Shown: piece after piece, positions 27,987 to 36,636 of the stretch
How the letters are laid out: each line of letters starts with the position of its first letter
How positions within the stretch are numbered: position 1 is the first letter of the stretch
Source of the DNA: Oscillospiraceae bacterium
GTDB taxonomy: Bacteria > Bacillota > Clostridia > Christensenellales > QALW01
Length of the DNA stretch: 64,000 nt
NCBI GenBank assembly: GCA_022009755.1
Contig: CP091722.1
Location: 1,496,001-1,560,000 of the forward strand
Direction: 5' to 3'
The notes under the pieces: model-generated
What the model was told of the DNA's origin: nothing
What the model saw: only the letters and a program-made list of their open reading frames with translations
Databases searched by the model: none
Made by a program: the position numbers and the translations under genes

Positions 27987-28813
27987 ATGATAAAGGATAC
28001 CCTTAAATTTGCCCTTAAGCTCATGCTTATATTTGCCGCCGTGGTGGTGTTCACCCTCATAGGCCTTTCCATAATACTAAGCGTGCAGATAAGCACCCCT
28101 CTCAAGCTGGTCGCAGGGGGCGCGTTTATGCTCTTTGAAGCCGGTCTTCTGTGGGATAACTGCGGCCGCTGGGGCGAAAAGGACTGCCGCGCCGTCATAA
28201 CCTATGTGCGCGGCCGGGGCAGCAAAGAGCAGCTGGAAAAAGCCCGCGCCGAGCTGTATCACCCCTTCAAGGGCTTTGCCGCCGGCATAATTGCCATGCT
28301 TATACCGGCTGTTCTCACCGTTGTGTGCACCGTTCTTGCCTTTAACGGCTGGGAAAGCACTGCGCCTCCCTTGCCGACACCCTCTATAATATCCTCTACA
28401 TGCTTTTCATGGCGGCCTCTCCCCTTTTGCTGCTCCTCTCCCCCGTGGATGCCAATGCCGTGTTCTTCTACGGTATGCCCACCCGCGCCTCCTTCGGCTA
28501 TTTCGGCGCAGCAGGCACCGTCACCCCCTATCTGTTTTTTATACCCATCCTCCTGTTTATAGCAGTAAGCGGCATATGCTATATCATCGGCTTCAGAAAG
28601 CGTGCCTCCGAGGTGCCGGAAAATATGCAGGCACACTATTTCCCCAAGGATCACCGCTATAAGATGCTGCCTCAGGACGAATCGGAAAACACTCCCGCAG
28701 GCGAACCGCTTGATTCCGCCCACGATACCCCCGCCGCTGCCCAAGATACCGCCGCACGGCAAGACGATACGCAGCAAGCCGCCGCACGGCCCGAAACGGA
28801 GGAAAAGCCATGA
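27987..28813 (+). CDS. Hypothetical membrane protein, frameshifted near 28354
   Basis: ~274 aa after joining two frames. Four hydrophobic segments: two near the N-terminus (KLMLIFAAVVVFTLIGLSII and LVAGGAFMLFEAGLL), one at ~100-118 and two close together after the break (LYMLFMAASPLLLLLSP and FIPILLFIAVSGICYII). The C-terminal ~55 residues are Gln/Ala/Asp-rich and cytoplasmic-looking. The break at GGGAAAGCAC fits a lost A (WEKHCASLADTL). No family recognised. Its end overlaps the rsmD start (ATGA), so it is in that operon. Confidence 0.7.
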
Positions 28814-29361
28814 GAGTTGCCTCCGGAAAATGGCGCGGACGCAGCCTTCTCTCCCCGCAGGGGCAGAATGTGCGCCCCACCGCCGGGCTTGTAAAGGAAG
28901 CCCTTATGGATATGCTGGGCGCGCGCCTGCCCGGCGCTTCGGTGCTTGAGCTTTTCTGCGGCACGGGACAGCTGGGCATCGAAGCCCTCTCGCGGGGAGC
29001 CGCCGCCTGCGTCTTTGCGGATTCCTCTCCCGCCAGCTGCGCCCTTACCGGCAAAAACCTTGCCATGCTGGGGCAGGAGGCCGAGGTGCTGCTGTGCGAC
29101 TGGCAATCCGCCGTCTCCTCCCTAAGCGCGCGGGGCCGCCGCTTTGACATCATCCTTGCCGACCCGCCGTACAGCTCCGGCCTCTATGAAGATCTTGAAC
29201 GCGAGATTGACCGCTGCGCCCTGCTTGCCCCCGGCGGCGTGCTGGTGCTGGAGCACGATAAGCCCCTGCCGCCCGGCGTGCTTCCCTGCTACGAAATTCT
29301 GCGCAGCCGCGCCTACGGACGCCGTTCGCTGCTGCTGCTCACCCCAAATAAGGAGGCATAA
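28810..29361 (+). CDS. rsmD: 16S rRNA (guanine(966)-N2)-methyltransferase RsmD
   Basis: 183-aa SAM-dependent enzyme modifying G966 of 16S rRNA. RVASGKWRGRSL opening, RPTAGLVKEALMDML, the SAM motif VLELFCGTGQLGIEAL and the catalytic motif DIILADPPYSSGLY. Placement directly before coaD is the conserved ylbH-ylbI arrangement of Firmicutes. Starts inside the preceding stop (ATGA overlap). Confidence 0.95.
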   Translation: MRVASGKWRGRSLLSPQGQNVRPTAGLVKEALMDMLGARLPGASVLELFCGTGQLGIEALSRGAAACVFADSSPASCALTGKNLAMLGQEAEVLLCDWQSAVSSLSARGRRFDIILADPPYSSGLYEDLEREIDRCALLAPGGVLVLEHDKPLPPGVLPCYEILRSRAYGRRSLLLLTPNKEA

Positions 29362-29365
29362 AGCC

Positions 29366-29861
29366 ATGAAAATGATAATATACCCCGGCAGCTTTGACCC
29401 CATCACCTGCGGTCACCTTGACCTTATAGAGCGCGCCGCCCGCATGACGGACAACCTTGTTGTAGCGGTGCTTCACAACGGTAATAAGCAGGGCTTTCAC
29501 CATTCCGGAGCGGGTGGAAATGATTAAAAAATGCGTAAGCAACCTGCCCAATGTAACGGTTGACAGCTCCGAGGGTTTACTGGTAAACTATATTCGCCGC
29601 AAGGGCGGCAATGTTATGCTGCGCGGTCTTCGCGCCGTATCGGATTTTGAATACGAGCTCCAGTACGCCATGCTCAATCAGAAGCTGGATAAAGGGCTGG
29701 AGGCCATCTACCTCATGACCGCCAGCGAGTATTCCTTTCTCAGCTCCTCCATGGTGCGGGAAATAGGCTCTCTGGGCGGCAATATCACCGGCATGGTGCC
29801 GGAAATAATACGGCCCTATGTCTCCGCGCGCCTTTGCGGCCTTCACACGGAACAGCTTTGA
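29366..29861 (+). CDS. coaD: Phosphopantetheine adenylyltransferase, frameshifted near 29495
   Basis: Fourth step of coenzyme A synthesis, ~164 aa. Nucleotidyltransferase motif YPGSFDPITCGHLDLIERA (TxGH) at the N-terminus, and after the break ERVEMIKKCV, GLRAVSDFEYELQYA and EYSFLSSSMVREI. The break is at CAGGGCTTTCACC: restoring T5 gives KQGFFTIPERVEMI, the normal family sequence. Start ATG 29366 follows AGGAGGCATAAAGCC. Essential gene, so a genuine lesion is improbable. Confidence 0.93.
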
Positions 29862-29947
29862 TTTTATGCCGTCTTTCCTGCGGCAAAGCCGCAGCTCCGT
29901 CTCGGACGCCGTTTATATTTTGTAAATTTTTTTAAGGAGCGTTATAT

Positions 29948-30388
29948 ATGTCCGTAAACGAATTGCTTGATACCCTCTTTGAAGAGCTGGAGGCCTCCAA
30001 AAAAAGCTTTATGTCCAGCAAAAAGCTGGTGGACACCGATAAGTGTCTTGATCTCATCGACGATATCCGCGACAACCTCCCCGTCGAGCTTGAACGCGCC
30101 GGCAACATAATAAAGGAGCGCCGCCAAATACTTGCCGACGGCGAAAAGGAAGCGCAGCAGTATATCGAAGAGGCACAGCGCCAGGCCGCACAGCTGGTAA
30201 GCGAAACCTCCATAATCAAGCAGGCGCAGCAGGAGGCCGAGCGCATAGTGACCGAGGCCAAGCAAAGCGCCAAGGAGATCCGTCTGGGCGCCAAGGCCTA
30301 TGCCAATGATGTGCTGGAGGAGCTGGAAAACTATCTGGGCCGCACCGGCGAGCAGGTAAGAAAAAGCCGGGAGCAGTTCTCCAAGTAA
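29948..30388 (+). CDS. Coiled-coil protein, ATP synthase b-subunit/DivIVA-like
   Basis: 146 aa, almost entirely helical and charged. Residues ~45-125 form a long coiled coil rich in Gln/Ala/Glu (EAQQYIEEAQRQAAQL, QAQQEAERIVTEAKQSAKEI). No membrane segment. Such proteins follow coaD in many Clostridia; function unknown, scaffolding is plausible. Start ATG 29948 follows AAGGAGCGTTAT. Confidence 0.75.
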   Translation: MSVNELLDTLFEELEASKKSFMSSKKLVDTDKCLDLIDDIRDNLPVELERAGNIIKERRQILADGEKEAQQYIEEAQRQAAQLVSETSIIKQAQQEAERIVTEAKQSAKEIRLGAKAYANDVLEELENYLGRTGEQVRKSREQFSK

Positions 30389-30446
30389 TCCCCTTTAGGC
30401 CTTCACACAAAATTCACATCGTTTTTTAAGCAAAAATCGCGTGTTT

Positions 30447-31571
30447 TTAAGCAAAAAATACGCCGTTTTTGCTTGTTTTTTTACCGTTTTTATGCCCCCC
30501 TGCGCAAGCCCTCCCCTTTGCTTCCTCCCCGCGCTCTTTGCCGTAATGCGCCCTTATTCCCCTTTTTTTCCCGTAAAAACGCACAAAAACACAGCACGGC
30601 GCAATAACAGCCGCCGCTGCGCCCGCCGCCAGATACGGCGAAGCCTGCGCCGCCAGACCCAAAAGAAGCGAAAACGCCCCTGCCGCCGCCCGGCAAAGCA
30701 AAAGCATTTTCGGGCGTATCTCCCCCAAAAAGGCCGTCTCCTGCGCAATTACGCACAGCCCGGAAAAAGAAACAAGCGCCGCCGCCCCGGGCAGCTCCAG
30801 CCCCTCAAGCCCGGCGGAAAGCTCCAAAATACGCCATATTTCGGGCATATACGGCTTTATTAGCCCACTTACGCAGCTGAAAAAAACTATAAACCCACCC
30901 ACCGTAAAGCAGGCCCCCGCTGCCGCGCCGCAGGCATTCCCCAATACCTCTCCAAACCCCGTATTTCGGCATTTTCCGCCGCTTTGTGCTTTCTTTTCGC
31001 CTTTGCTTCTCTCTTTTTCACCCTTCAGCCCTCCCTTACCGTAAGGCTCCCCGTCATCGCGAAAAAAGGCCGTGCACAGCGCATTTACCGCGCAGGCAGC
31101 GCACAGCACGCCCCCGTAATGGCAGCCGAGCAGCGCTCCTCCGTTTACCCCGGTCACGCCAGAGGCAAAGCCCAAAACAAACAGCGGTCCGGCAGTGTGG
31201 CACAGTATTGCCAGCCTTTCGCCCTCCCGCGGGCTTATGCGGCCCCGCGCCGCAAGATCGCCCAGCGTCTTTGCCCCCGCCGGGTATCCGCATAAAAGGG
31301 ATACCGCAAGTGCAAACGCTCCCTTGGGCTCAAAGCCCAAAAACGCCAGCACCGGCCCCAGTATCCGCTCTACCGCCCTGTCCGCCCCCAGCTCCAGCAG
31401 CGCCCGCGCCGCAAAAAGAAACGGAAACAGCGACGGCACCACCGCCGTCGCCCAAAGACGCAGCCCTTCCTGCGCGGATTGCATTATAACGGCAGGATAC
31501 ACTATTGACAAAAACATAAAAATGATAAATAATAATGCCGTGAATATTCTGAGGATGTGTTTACGCTGCAT
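30447..31571 (-). CDS. ylbJ: Sporulation integral membrane protein YlbJ-like
   Basis: 374 aa with about eight membrane segments and two nucleoside-recognition (Gate) halves: WATAVVPSLFPFLFAARALLE, SLLCGYPAGAKTLGDL (highly characteristic), LCHTAGPLFVLGFASG and ALVSFSGLCVIAQETAF. Needed for spore cortex formation in Bacillus. In Bacillus it follows rsmD-coaD on the same strand; here it is next to them but inverted. A Lys/Gly-rich insert lies at ~residues 180-205 and a basic Gly-rich tail closes the protein. Start ATG 31571 follows GGGTGAAAAGG; the longer upstream frame has no site. Confidence 0.85.
   Translation of the reverse strand: MQRKHILRIFTALLFIIFMFLSIVYPAVIMQSAQEGLRLWATAVVPSLFPFLFAARALLELGADRAVERILGPVLAFLGFEPKGAFALAVSLLCGYPAGAKTLGDLAARGRISPREGERLAILCHTAGPLFVLGFASGVTGVNGGALLGCHYGGVLCAACAVNALCTAFFRDDGEPYGKGGLKGEKERSKGEKKAQSGGKCRNTGFGEVLGNACGAAAGACFTVGGFIVFFSCVSGLIKPYMPEIWRILELSAGLEGLELPGAAALVSFSGLCVIAQETAFLGEIRPKMLLLCRAAAGAFSLLLGLAAQASPYLAAGAAAAVIAPCCVFVRFYGKKRGIRAHYGKERGEEAKGRACAGGHKNGKKTSKNGVFFA
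30449..30482 (+). terminator. Terminator between coiled-coil gene and ylbJ
   Basis: AAGCAAAAA, loop ATACGCCG, TTTTTGCTT, then GTTTTTTT. It overlaps the last codons of ylbJ. The word GTTTTTAAGCAAAAA also occurs just upstream (about 30421-30436). Confidence 0.55.
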
Positions 31572-31638
31572 CCTTTTCACCCTTTCTGCCCCAAACGCAG
31601 CAGGAGCTACAAAAAAATATGCACCCACGGAGGAACAT

Positions 31639-32439
31639 ATGACGGAAAAAGGAAGAAAAAAAATCGGACTTGCCCTGGGCGGCGGCGCCGCGCGCGGGCT
31701 TGCCCATATAGGCGTACTGCAGGTTTTTAAGGAGCACGGTCTGCCGGTGGACTGCGTGGCGGGCTGCTCCATGGGCGCCGTTATCGGCGGAATATACTGC
31801 GCCGGCGAGGATATGTATGAGCTTCAGTCCACTGCGCTTTCCATATCGGAACGCACATTTCTTGACCTAGGTCGCCCCCATAAGGGCGTGCTGCGCGGCA
31901 AAAAAACCGAGGAATATATCGATACCCTCTGCAAGGGCAAAACCTTTGAGGAATGCGTTATTCCCTTCTGCGCCGCAGCCACCGACCTTGTAACCAGCCG
32001 CACCGTGCCCCTCACATCGGGCAGGCTCAGCCACGCCATACGCGCCTCCATAAGTGTTCCCGGCGTCTTTGAGCCGGTGGACTGGGAGGATATGACCCTT
32101 GTGGACGGCGGTGTAACCGACCGCGTGCCCGTTGACCTGTGCCGCGATGTTCTCGGCGCGCAGTATGTAATTGCCGTGGATGTCGCCTTCCGCGGCTGGA
32201 AGCGCTCAAAGCCCACAAACATAATACAAACCATCTATCAGTCCTTTGAAACCTCGGACTGGTGCAATGTGCGCAACGCCCTGCCAAACAGCGATATAGT
32301 CATCGCCCCGGATGTCGGACCTTATGACGAGAAAAACCTCCGGGATGCCGGCGCCTGCATTGACGCAGGACGCGAAGCGGCGGAGGCGGCAATAAGCCGC
32401 ATCAAAAACGATCTTGAGCTTTGGGATGTCATGAAATGA
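31639..32439 (+). CDS. Patatin-like phospholipase family protein (RssA-like)
   Basis: 266-aa Ser-Asp dyad hydrolase. Oxyanion loop GGGAARGLAHIGVL, nucleophile elbow GCSMG (about residue 42) and catalytic Asp in DGG (VDGGVTDRVPVD). Cytoplasmic by sequence; acts on phospholipid acyl esters in the family, substrate here unknown. Start ATG 31639 follows GGAGGAACAT; a longer frame begins inside ylbJ antisense and is not supported. Divergent from ylbJ. Confidence 0.92.
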   Translation: MTEKGRKKIGLALGGGAARGLAHIGVLQVFKEHGLPVDCVAGCSMGAVIGGIYCAGEDMYELQSTALSISERTFLDLGRPHKGVLRGKKTEEYIDTLCKGKTFEECVIPFCAAATDLVTSRTVPLTSGRLSHAIRASISVPGVFEPVDWEDMTLVDGGVTDRVPVDLCRDVLGAQYVIAVDVAFRGWKRSKPTNIIQTIYQSFETSDWCNVRNALPNSDIVIAPDVGPYDEKNLRDAGACIDAGREAAEAAISRIKNDLELWDVMK

Positions 32440-32496
32440 TCCCGTTCCTACGGCAAAAGCCCGATGCCCCGCGAAAAAGGCTTCCGCCGGAGCAAA

Positions 32497-32535
32497 GCGA
32501 ACCCCGAAAGTCATACGCTTTCGGGGTTCGCTTTT
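32497..32535. terminator. Strong bidirectional intrinsic terminator
   Basis: GCGAACCCCGAAAG, loop TCATACG, CTTTCGGGGTTCGC, then TTTT; 14-bp perfect stem. Separates the convergent patatin and EamA genes. Confidence 0.9.
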
Positions 32536-32567
32536 AAGCCGTCGGGCTTTTATTTTATATCCGTATT

Positions 32568-33470
32568 TTATCCTTCTTTTTTCTCCGTCTGCACGCCGTG
32601 CTTTTTATTGTAGAAAAACATTCCCACGCCGGAGGCGCATATAAGCACATACCCAAGCACGCTTAAAATATCCGGCACCTGCTCAAAAAACGCAAAGCCC
32701 AGCAGCGCGGCAAATATCACCTGAGTATAATCATAAACCGATATTTCCTTTGCCGGGGCATATATATAGGCCTGAGTTATGCCGAACTGCCCCACGCAGG
32801 CGCAAAGCCCCGCAAGCAGCAAAAACAGCACCTGCCGGGCGCTCATGGGCTCAAAATGAATAAGCATAAAGGGCAGGCACACAATGCAGGAAAAAGCGGA
32901 AAAGAACAGCACTATCCGCGGCCCCTTTTCTCCCCGTGCCCCCAGCATGCGCACAAAGGTGTAGGCTACCCCCGCCCCCCAAGCCCCCGGCCAGCCCCGC
33001 AAGAGCGGGAAAAAAACAGATGCGCTTGCAAACCCCGGCTTTATAATAAGCATGCTGCCCGCCATTGCCGCAAGCACGCCGATTATCTGCACAAAATTCG
33101 GCCTTTCCTTAAGCAGCAGCGCGGAAAACACGATTGCAAAAAACGGAGAAAGCTTGTTTAACATATTCGCATCGGCCAGTACCATGTGATCTATGGCATA
33201 AAAATTGCCCAGTATTCCCACCGTTCCGAAAAGTGCGCGCCCTATAAGCAGCCCTATGCTTCCCTTTTGCGGAATAAAGCTTATTTTTTTGCGCAGCATT
33301 ATGCCCGCCACCACAAAAAGCGCCGCAAAATTGCGGAAAAATGCCTTCTGAAACGACGGCAGCTCTCCCGCGCCGCGCACGCACACCGACATCATGGAAA
33401 AGCCGAACGCCGCAATAATTATGCATATTATACCCTTTGTTCTGGGCGAAAGCCTTGCAAAACCCTTCAT
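32568..33470 (-). CDS. EamA/DMT family transporter
   Basis: 300-aa drug/metabolite transporter family permease with ten membrane segments in two EamA repeats (first repeat IIIAAFGFSMMSVCVRGAG, NMLNKLSPFFAIVFSALLLKERP; second repeat GITQAYIYAPAKEISVYDYTQ). The link around residues 150-163 (FPLLRGWPGAWGAGVAY) is odd: reading one frame over gives LAGLAGGLGG, so a pair of compensating indels may have scrambled ~10 residues. Substrate unknown. Start ATG 33470 is set by family alignment; the upstream in-frame extension has no site. Confidence 0.88.
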   Translation of the reverse strand: MKGFARLSPRTKGIICIIIAAFGFSMMSVCVRGAGELPSFQKAFFRNFAALFVVAGIMLRKKISFIPQKGSIGLLIGRALFGTVGILGNFYAIDHMVLADANMLNKLSPFFAIVFSALLLKERPNFVQIIGVLAAMAGSMLIIKPGFASASVFFPLLRGWPGAWGAGVAYTFVRMLGARGEKGPRIVLFFSAFSCIVCLPFMLIHFEPMSARQVLFLLLAGLCACVGQFGITQAYIYAPAKEISVYDYTQVIFAALLGFAFFEQVPDILSVLGYVLICASGVGMFFYNKKHGVQTEKKEG

Positions 33471-33499
33471 ACAATAAAACCCGACTCTGCCTGAAAGGC

Positions 33500-33568
33500 A
33501 AAAATAAAATCCGAAAGCACTCTCTGCCTTCGGAATTATATTATAGCACATATACGGGCGTAAATAAA
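33500..33568 (-). promoter_or_regulatory. Promoter with immediate hairpin plus U-tract, upstream of EamA gene
   Basis: Minus strand: TTTATT (33568-33563), 17 bases, TATAAT (33545-33540). The predicted start is at about 33533, exactly the first base of CCGAAGGCA-GAGAG-TGCTTTCGG, which is followed by ATTTTATTTTT. This is either a transcription attenuator or the terminator of an upstream leftward transcript. Confidence 0.5.
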
Positions 33569-33618
33569 GCAAAAGCGGCATTTTTTGCCCGTTTTTGTCC
33601 ATAAAACAATTGAAAATG

Positions 33619-33999
33619 CTATTTTTTTATACATTTATAAAGGAAATTGCGCCGCCGGTGCCGAATATATAAATACGGATACAATGCCTGTAAAAGGCCT
33701 GCCTGAAAGCATAAAATCGCCATTATCCGGGCGTTCCCCCTGCGCCCAGCCGTTACCCGGCGGTGCCGTACCGCCGGGTTATTTTTTTGCGTATGCGCAC
33801 AAACCGCGGCCCGTTCCCGCCCCGCAGAAGCCCCCTGCCCTCCGCACAGCACCAATGCGGAAATATATTCAAGCTCCGCGCTGCTTTGAGCCTGCTCCAG
33901 CAATTTTTCCGCCGTCTCGGGGCAGCCGCGCTTAAGAGCGCACAGCGCCCGCGTTATTTCCCCGAACAATTTATAATAGCCCGCGCGATAATCCATCAT
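33619..33999 (-). CDS. Small conserved-type hypothetical protein, 3' end uncertain
   Basis: The first ~50 residues (MMDYRAGYYKLFGEITRALCAL, then TAEKLLEQAQSSAELEYIS) look genuine: a short helical protein typical of Clostridia, usually near 55-65 aa. After EYIS the frame turns into Arg/Gly-rich sequence unlike a protein, so a frameshift near 33860 is likely and the real stop may be the TAA just before the hairpin at 33780. Start ATG 33999 follows GCAGGAGGCGGAA. Confidence 0.45.
   Translation of the reverse strand: MMDYRAGYYKLFGEITRALCALKRGCPETAEKLLEQAQSSAELEYISALVLCGGQGASAGRERAAVCAHTQKNNPAVRHRRVTAGRRGNARIMAILCFQAGLLQALYPYLYIRHRRRNFLYKCIKK
33755..33788 (+). terminator. Rightward intrinsic terminator without an obvious rightward gene
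   Basis: ACCCGGCGGT, loop GCCGT, ACCGCCGGGT, then TATTTTTTT on the + strand. No rightward gene lies upstream for more than 1 kb, so it may end a small RNA or an antisense transcript. Confidence 0.7.
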
Positions 34000-34054
34000 T
34001 TCCGCCTCCTGCATTATAGTATGCCCGGCTCTGCCGCCCGCTACCGCACATTAA

Positions 34055-34085
34055 ACAAAAAAAAAAAGAGCCTCAAGGCTCTTCT
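34055..34085 (-). terminator. Terminator of the trmN6-rsmI operon
   Basis: Minus strand: AAGAGCC, loop TTGA, GGCTCTT followed by a run of about eleven T. Confidence 0.85.
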
Positions 34086-34189
34086 TTATATCCGATACGC
34101 CGAAAAAGCATGCTCGGAGCCGGTGCAAAGCGCATTTTTCCCGCCGCACTCACCTGCGCCCGGCTGCACGATGCGCCCCGATGCCCGCT

Positions 34190-35006
34190 TTATTCCTGCG
34201 GCACGGTAAGCATATATACCTCGTTTTTGCTTACCCCGTTTGCTTTGGCCACCTGCTTTACCGCCTCCTTGCGCGGCATTCCCGCGGCAAGCAGCCTCTC
34301 CAGCTGCTCCTCCAGGCTGCCCTCCGGCTCTTTGTCCTCCCCCTTATTAAGCACCAATACATATTCGCCCCGCGGCGGATGCTCCTCCAAAGGCAGGATA
34401 ATCCTTAAGGCGTATTACAACGCATTCCTCGTGCAGCTTGCTTATCTCGCGGCACACGGCAATTTCCCTCTCGCCGTCCCTTTGCGCAAGCTCGCGCAGC
34501 GTGCGTTCAAGGCGATGCGGCGCCTCATAAAGCACCGCCGTGCAGCCGATGCTCATTATTCTGTCCATACTTTCCCGGCGCTCCCTGCCCTCGGCGGGCA
34601 GAAAGCCCTCAAAGGTAAACCGGCCGCACGGTATGCCGGAAAGCACAAGGGCGCATATCCCGGCGCTGGCCCCCGGCAGCACCGTTACCGGCACTCCCGC
34701 AAGGCGCGCCGCCCGCACCGCCGCAAAGCCGGGGTCGCTTATGCCCGGCATGCCCGCATCGCTCACCACCGCTATGCTCTGCCCCTGAAGCGCCCGCTGT
34801 GCAAGCTCCCGCGCGCGCTCCTCCTCATTGAATTTATGATAGGAAACAAGCGGCTTTTTTATATCAAAGTGCTTAAGCAGCAGCGCGGTATGGCGCGTAT
34901 CCTCGCAGGCTATGCAGTCGCATTCCTTAAGCACCCGCAGTACCCGCAGGGTTATATCCTCCATATTGCCTATGGGGGTGGGGCAGATATATATTCCCGC
35001 CGTCAT
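34190..35006 (-). CDS. rsmI: 16S rRNA (cytidine(1402)-2'-O)-methyltransferase RsmI, frameshifted near 34400
   Basis: SAM-dependent (tetrapyrrole methylase fold) enzyme modifying C1402 of 16S rRNA. N-terminal part: YICPTPIGNMEDITLRVL, EDTRHTALLLKHFDI, SDAGMPGISDPGF and LPGASAGICALVLSGI. After the break: LEEHPPRGEYVLVLNKG and a C-terminal helical tail (LLAAGMPRKEAVKQVAKANG). The break is at GGATTATCCTG (minus strand) and costs one extra or two missing T. Start ATG 35006 follows GAGAGGAAAGCAA and overlaps the trmN6 stop by 4 bases. Confidence 0.92.
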
Positions 35007-35740
35007 TTGCTTTCCTCTCCCGTTTCCGTTATATGATACAGCTCCTTGGCCTGTGGGGTATAGCTGCCGTCCGGGTTGGTAAGCACCAATACCGGCTCCC
35101 ACAGCATCCCCGGCTTCCCGCCGCGCACCCCTTCAACAAGCAGCAGCTTGGGCGGCTTCTGCGCGCTTGGCTGCACAAGCCGCGCGCGCTTGGGCTCCAG
35201 TTTGCAGCGGCGCATAACCTCAAATACCTCCGCCGTGCGCTCCGCCTGATGCACAAGGGCCAGCCTTCCGCCGAAGCGCAGCAGGCGTGCGGCGCACCCC
35301 ACGGCATCCTCCAGCGTGCAGGTAAGCTCCTGTCGCGCCATTCTTTTCTGCAGGCTGTCCGTTGCCGGAGCGGTGGTGCGGCTGTACGGCGGATTGCAGG
35401 TTACCGCATCAAAGCTGCCCGCCAGCCCGTTTCCTCCGAGCAGACGCACATCCGCCTGACAAACCTCTATAATGTCCGTCATGGAATTGAACTCAACATT
35501 TTTGCGGCACAGCTGCGCCGCCTCCGGCTGAAGCTCTGCGGCAAGGCAGTACGAAGGGGCGCAGCGCGCCGTTGTAAGCAGCGCGATAATGCCGTTTCCC
35601 GCGCATATATCCGCAATGCGCTCCCCTTTTCTTATGCGGGCAAACGCAGCCAGCAGCACCGCATCGGTGCCGAAGCAAAAGCCGTTCGTATCCTGATACA
35701 GCTTAAGCCCCTTATACTGAAGATCGTCAATTCTCAGCAC
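35003..35740 (-). CDS. trmN6: tRNA1(Val) (adenine(37)-N6)-methyltransferase family protein
   Basis: 245-aa N6-adenine methyltransferase. SAM site RIADICAGNGIIALLL-like (ADICAGNGIIALLTTA), acidic motif AELQPEAAQLCRKNV, and the catalytic NPPY motif in VTCNPPYSRT. The N-terminal LQYKGLKLYQDTNGFCFGTDAVLLA is typical of YfiC/YabB. The pair with rsmI is the conserved yabB-yabC neighbourhood of Firmicutes. Frame intact. Confidence 0.9.
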   Translation of the reverse strand: MLRIDDLQYKGLKLYQDTNGFCFGTDAVLLAAFARIRKGERIADICAGNGIIALLTTARCAPSYCLAAELQPEAAQLCRKNVEFNSMTDIIEVCQADVRLLGGNGLAGSFDAVTCNPPYSRTTAPATDSLQKRMARQELTCTLEDAVGCAARLLRFGGRLALVHQAERTAEVFEVMRRCKLEPKRARLVQPSAQKPPKLLLVEGVRGGKPGMLWEPVLVLTNPDGSYTPQAKELYHITETGEESK

Positions 35741-35841
35741 GCCGCCGTCTCCCCCTGCCTTTGCATATTATGCCGCAAAAAGCGGCCCTTTTTGCGCGCT
35801 TCCGCCGCTCTCCCAAAACGCATATATAAAAAACAAAATTC

Positions 35842-36636
35842 TTACAGCCCGTAAAGCCTTATCGCGTTGCCGGCAAGCACCCGCTCCCGCGCCTCCCGCC
35901 CAAGCCCCAGTGAATCCACAAAATCCAATGTCTTTACCGGATCCTCCCACGGACAATCGCTGCCGAAGAGTATGTTTTCCGCCGGATGCAAATCAATTAT
36001 CCTGCGCACCTTTTCCCGATTCATATAGGTGCCGCCCATGGCGGTATCAAAATATACATTTGCGCGCCCCGCCAAAAAGGCCAGCACCTCGTCCTCCAGC
36101 TTAAGCCCGCCCATGTGGGCAAGCACCATTTTCAGCCGCGGAAACGCCTGCGCCACCTCAGCCGAGGCCTTGGGGCGGGCATGTATCAGCTGCGGGCTGT
36201 AACAATCCCACCCGGCGTGAAACACAATCACAAGCCCTAAATCCTGACAGCTTTCATATACGGGAAACCATGCGCGGTCATTTATCATAAAGCCCTGATA
36301 ATCGGGATGCAGCTTTATGCCCTTTACTCCGCTTTCCTTAAGCATAACCAGCTGATCCCGCCACGAGGGGGAAAGACAATGCACGCTGCCAAGAGGAATA
36401 AACCGCTTATCCTTAAGCAGCGAAACCGCATTTTTGTTTATATCCTCCTGCTGCTTCGGCGCCGTGGCAATGCTCAGCAGCACCGCCCGGCTCACGCCGC
36501 TTGCCTCCATTCTTGCCGCCGCGCCCGCAAGCGTGCCGTCGGTACAGGGAGTAAGCCCGGACACCTGCACCAGCTTGTCCACCGCCCGCGCGGCAATTTT
36601 ATCCGGAAAAAAATGCACATGTGCGTCAATTATCAT
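35842..36636 (-). CDS. Amidohydrolase family protein (TIM-barrel metal-dependent hydrolase)
   Basis: 264 aa, amidohydrolase-2 type. Metal ligands HVH at residues 6-8 (DAHVHFFPDK), His in KLHPDYQG, FHAGWD, LAHMGG, and the final Asp in FGSDCPWEDP. Members include decarboxylases and lactonases; nothing here fixes the substrate. Not obviously linked to its neighbours. ATG 36636. Frame intact. Confidence 0.85.
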   Translation of the reverse strand: MIIDAHVHFFPDKIAARAVDKLVQVSGLTPCTDGTLAGAAARMEASGVSRAVLLSIATAPKQQEDINKNAVSLLKDKRFIPLGSVHCLSPSWRDQLVMLKESGVKGIKLHPDYQGFMINDRAWFPVYESCQDLGLVIVFHAGWDCYSPQLIHARPKASAEVAQAFPRLKMVLAHMGGLKLEDEVLAFLAGRANVYFDTAMGGTYMNREKVRRIIDLHPAENILFGSDCPWEDPVKTLDFVDSLGLGREARERVLAGNAIRLYGL

